Shown here in pieces: positions 50,327-64,000 of a stretch of 64,000 nucleotides of DNA (position 1 is the stretch's first letter; each line of letters begins with the position of its first letter). Location of the stretch: the NCBI RefSeq assembly GCF_000247815.1, contig NC_021686.1:5286037-5350036 (forward strand), read 5' to 3'. The notes beneath the pieces are model-generated. The model was not told the DNA's origin, did not search any database, and was given only the letters and a program-made list of their open reading frames with translations. The translations under genes and the position numbers were made by a program. This DNA is from Ficedula albicollis. Its lineage: Eukaryota > Chordata > Aves > Passeriformes > Muscicapidae.

Positions 50327-52525
50327 CATGCTGGGGCTCCTTCAGCTGAAGCAGTGTCCAAAGCAGTGCTGTCTCCCTGGCCATCAGAGGTGGGGACACA
50401 GAGACTGCTCAGGGGCAGCACAGGCACACACTGAATCCTTGAGCTTTCATGTCTGCATGACATTCACCAGCATGTACATCTCCACATTTTTCACCCTCAA
50501 AGATTCTCCTATCCTCCTGTGCCACCCCTCAAGGAAGTCCTTGAAGTCCTGCCTGGTGCTGGGCTGGAGCTGTGTGCACTCTGCCCCCTCACACAGTGAT
50601 GCTCTGCACATCTGTTTTTCTTCACTTTTGAAGTGGCAAATTACCAATGAGTTTGCAATTCACCAGAAAGTAATGGGAGCAGTCTCTGTCCTCATCACAA
50701 TAAAGTATTTTGGGGAAAACACAGCAAAGAACATGGTATTAAATGAACATTAATTTCAGTAAGAGGAAGAAGCTGATAAGGTAATTTGTTTCAAATTACA
50801 TCAAGTCCTTTCTAGGATGTTTCCTCTTCCCAGTACAATTTTTCAAAATGTTCAATGCTAATTTGACTATTCCAAACCATCTTTTGCTCTTTGTATTCAG
50901 AAGGAATTTCAGAGAAATTCAGGGGTTATGCAAACATTCAGGAGCAGAAGATACTCTTTATTACCATTGTGCCAGATATTGCAGGAAGCCAGAATGAGAA
51001 ATTTAGGAGAGCCATGGAAATGAGAATTGCTCTAATTCAATAACAGATTCATTTGCTTTCTAATTAGATTTGATCACTTCAATATTTTATATTGTAGCAG
51101 TGTAAATATCTTTTAAATACCTATCACATCTGACACAGGAACTTCAAAAGCATAATAAAAACAGCAGAATAAATCTGTAGAAAAAGTTAAAGAAAAATAA
51201 ATATCTTAGTTCTTTCATGTCTTGGTAAATAATTCCCACTCTGAGATGTTATTTTATTTAATTTTACAGCATTCAAAACCACTTTAAAAGAACACCCATA
51301 ATAAATATTCAAAAAATAACTCAGATGATATTTTACTGTTACAGCTTACAGTAATGTCTGAGTAACATCATACAAATTGCATTATAAACAGTTTCACCAG
51401 CACCAAAACAGAGAATTACATTTTACATAATTCACTTAAGCACATGGAATTTCAACTACAAAGGATTTTTTTCTTGCACTTCTTATAGAGCTGATTTGGT
51501 ATGCTTTAACTTGTAAAACTACATGGTCCCAACATAAGGCAACATGGAAAATACCTGAAAACTAAGAATTACAAAATTATGCTGGCTAGTCACAGAATTT
51601 CTACTGCTCAGTCCATTCAGGATTTTGAGCCTTATTTAATTCTGATAACAAGCAAGATCTGACAAATAAGGTCTTAGCCCAGGATTCAGAAACTCTGGTT
51701 TAATGTGACCTTGGACAAGTTTCCTGGCTCAGTTCTCCACTCACAACATGGCATTAAAATGCTCCCTTCTACTCCAAAGACTGGCAGCTCTCAGGAGCTC
51801 CCTTCCACTGTTCTTTCATGAAAGAGTTGGTACTCTGGGACTAAGATTAGAGCTGAGCTCGGTAAGAGGGGATGTGCAATCTTTAACACAGGACACACTG
51901 ATGAAATTGTTCTGGTGTTTAACAGAGGTAGGTGAATGATGCCCTTTGTGCTGCTGGAGAATGTTCAAGGGACTTGCCCAACAACAGAGTGCCTGACAGC
52001 TCCTGAGTCAGTCCTGTTCTGCAGTGTGCTGAGGGCCTCCAGAAATACATGATCTCACAGAAATGGAGCGGAGCTCTTACCACATTCAAGTCTCTATTCA
52101 CACAGCAGTCAGGGAGAAATTTCTTCAGTAATTTCAGTGGGCACTGAAGTAAATGTCCTCTTAAATGCTACTTGCCAGAGGAAAAACTAGATTGCTTGGC
52201 ACCCAAAATGAAATTCATGTGTCCTGCATGCTCATTTACTCAGCAGTTTCAGCACAAGACAAATACTCTAGCACAAAGTGTGTGCACAAACTTCATGAAA
52301 AAGAAGCACCATCAAAACTGCAAAGTAAAAACTGGAAAATACATCAAATACATCTGCATTGCAGAGTTGAAAAAGCAGCTAGTAATAAGATGAAGGAGAG
52401 AAGTATGTAGCCTGATCATTCAGAGATTTTGGCCGTCTCCAGCAGTTAGTTAAAACATCTGGAAAACAGCTGTGTCTTCCTCTTGCAGTGCGCTCACCAC
52501 TGCACTGCACTCGAGAACTTCAGCA
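50327..52525. other. Intergenic sequence, AT-rich, no gene seen
   Basis: Mostly AT-rich, especially 50760-51570. It lies downstream of the TMEM114 stop codon and could contain part of a long 3' UTR, but no polyadenylation site can be assigned with confidence. Confidence 0.5.
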
Positions 52526-53165
52526 CCACAGCCACTACCATCTGCTGGACTTGGGTTGGAAAGGATGTGAAATGTCATCTACTTCCAACCACCGGGCCCC
52601 TGTCCCAAGTCCCTCTCCACCTCTCCTGGAGCCCCTTTAGGTGTTTGGATCCACAGCCACTACCATCTGCTGGACTTGGGTTGGAAAGGATGTGAAATGT
52701 CATCTACTTCCAACCACCAGGCCCCTGTCCCAAGTCCCTCTCCAGCTCTCCTGGAGCCCCTTTAGGTGTTGGGAGAGACTTTAAAGCCAGAGTCTTCTCT
52801 TCTGCAGGCAGAACAGCCCCAGCTCTCTCAGTCCATCTCCAGAGCAAGGATGTGAAATGTCATCTACTTCCAACCACCGGGCCCCTGTCCCAAGTCCCTC
52901 TCCACCTCTCCTGGAGCCCCTTTAGGTGTTTGGATAGACTTTAAAGCCAGAGTCTTCTCTTCTGCAGGCGGAACAGCCCCAGCTCTCTCAGTCCATCTCC
53001 AGAGCAGAGGTGCTGAGTCCTCTCAGAGTCTTCATGGCCCCCTCTGTATTGCAGGCAGAACAGCCCCAGCTCTCTCAGTCCATCTCCAGAGCAGAGGTGC
53101 TGAGTCCTCTCAGAGTCTTCATGGACCCCTCTGCACTCACTCCAACAGGTCCACATCCTTCTCAG
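52526..53165 (-). mobile_element. CR1 LINE fragments in a nested tandem array
   Basis: Read on the minus strand the sequence contains CR1 3'-region blocks: GAGAGCTGGGGCTGTTC, AGAAGAGAAGACTCTGG and a GGGTTGGAAAGGATG-type block. It has been duplicated several times: a 125-bp offset (AAGGATGTGAAATGTCATCT at 52561 and 52686), a 160-bp offset (the same block at 52846; TCTGCAGGC[A/G]GAACAGCC at 52801 and 52961) and an 87-bp offset (GCAGGC[A/G]GAACAGCC at 52964 and 53051). No LINE reading frame survives. It lies about 0.4 kb beyond the TMEM114 stop codon. Confidence 0.85.
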
Positions 53166-53556
53166 AGCTCTCAGGAGAAACCAAAATCTGGCCTGAAAGG
53201 TACTCTGAGGCACTTTGCTGAGACAGCAGAAAAGAGAAAACAAAGCAAGAAATCTGCCTTGTTCTAAGCAACAAATGGAGATGTCTGATGAGCCACCAGC
53301 TGAAATTATTCTGGAAATACAAACACTGCAATGAACTTTCTTCTAAGGACACAAGCATTTCCTAATTGACAACACCTGGAATGTTTTACTGATTTACTCC
53401 ATCTCTGTGTTTTGTAACCACCTGTGAGGAAAAAGGCTTGCCACAGCTGACAAGACACTCAGCCTTGCCACTCTTATTACCCTAGTGACCAGATGGACCA
53501 AGTAATCTGAATTTTGAGGCTCTGCAGGGTTCTGTTGATGCAAAGGAACCTGCTGC
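53166..53556. other. Sequence just 3' of TMEM114, probably 3' UTR or flank
   Basis: Unique sequence between the CR1 mosaic and the TMEM114 stop codon. On the minus strand this would be the start of the 3' UTR; the polyadenylation site is not identified. Confidence 0.45.

Positions 53557-64000
<10,444 letters not shown>

Overview
The window reads as nuclear genomic DNA from a bird, most likely a passerine (songbird). The evidence is: CR1 LINE remnants with the avian 3' end, four long terminal repeats (LTRs) of types I know from songbird genomes, long simple arrays, and the last two exons of a vertebrate gene, TMEM114. There is no bacterial-style operon, CRISPR array or recognisable RNA gene. 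I recalled the repeat families from memory and did not search for them.

Gene content is very low. The only gene I can support is TMEM114, a four-pass membrane protein of the claudin/PMP22 superfamily, on the minus strand. Its last exon is at 53557-53789 and the preceding exon at 56355-56492, joined by a 2.6 kb intron with good splice sites and matching phase. I could not find the first two exons to the right, so they are probably beyond the window. The roughly 53 kb downstream of its stop codon holds no recognisable gene. This fits the gene-poor interval between RBFOX1 and TMEM114 in other vertebrates, which is an inference because RBFOX1 is not visible here.

Layout: 1-1122 unique AT-rich DNA; 1123-2247 a nearly perfect GGGAT pentamer array; 2248-8853 unique with a small CR1 scrap; 8854-10213 a recent 683-bp tandem duplication; 11991-13140 a 56-bp duplication and a 62-bp minisatellite; 18619-19488 a GGGAAA hexamer array; 23721-24021 a solo ERVK-type LTR with a perfect 6-bp target duplication; 24101-25386 an LTR interrupted by 1,003 C; 28346-29025 another LTR; 32795-33120 a TAAT-rich candidate regulatory block; 35176-35264 a CR1 insertion; 37678-38753 an LTR carrying two C runs; 41998-43604 an inverted repeat combined with a direct duplication; 47858-48155 a CR1 scrap beside a CpG-rich patch; 48926-50326 an LTR with a 403-bp internal duplication; 52526-53165 a CR1 mosaic with nested tandem duplications; 53557-56492 TMEM114; then intergenic or intronic DNA to the end.

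The long open frames across the pentamer, hexamer, poly-C and minisatellite arrays arise because those repeats lack stop codons; they are not genes. The observation most worth checking is the set of three poly-C runs. All are C on the plus strand although the LTRs that hold them lie in opposite orientations, and they replace LTR sequence that is intact in the other copy. An assembly artefact is the simplest explanation. I did not find a convincing new biological system.
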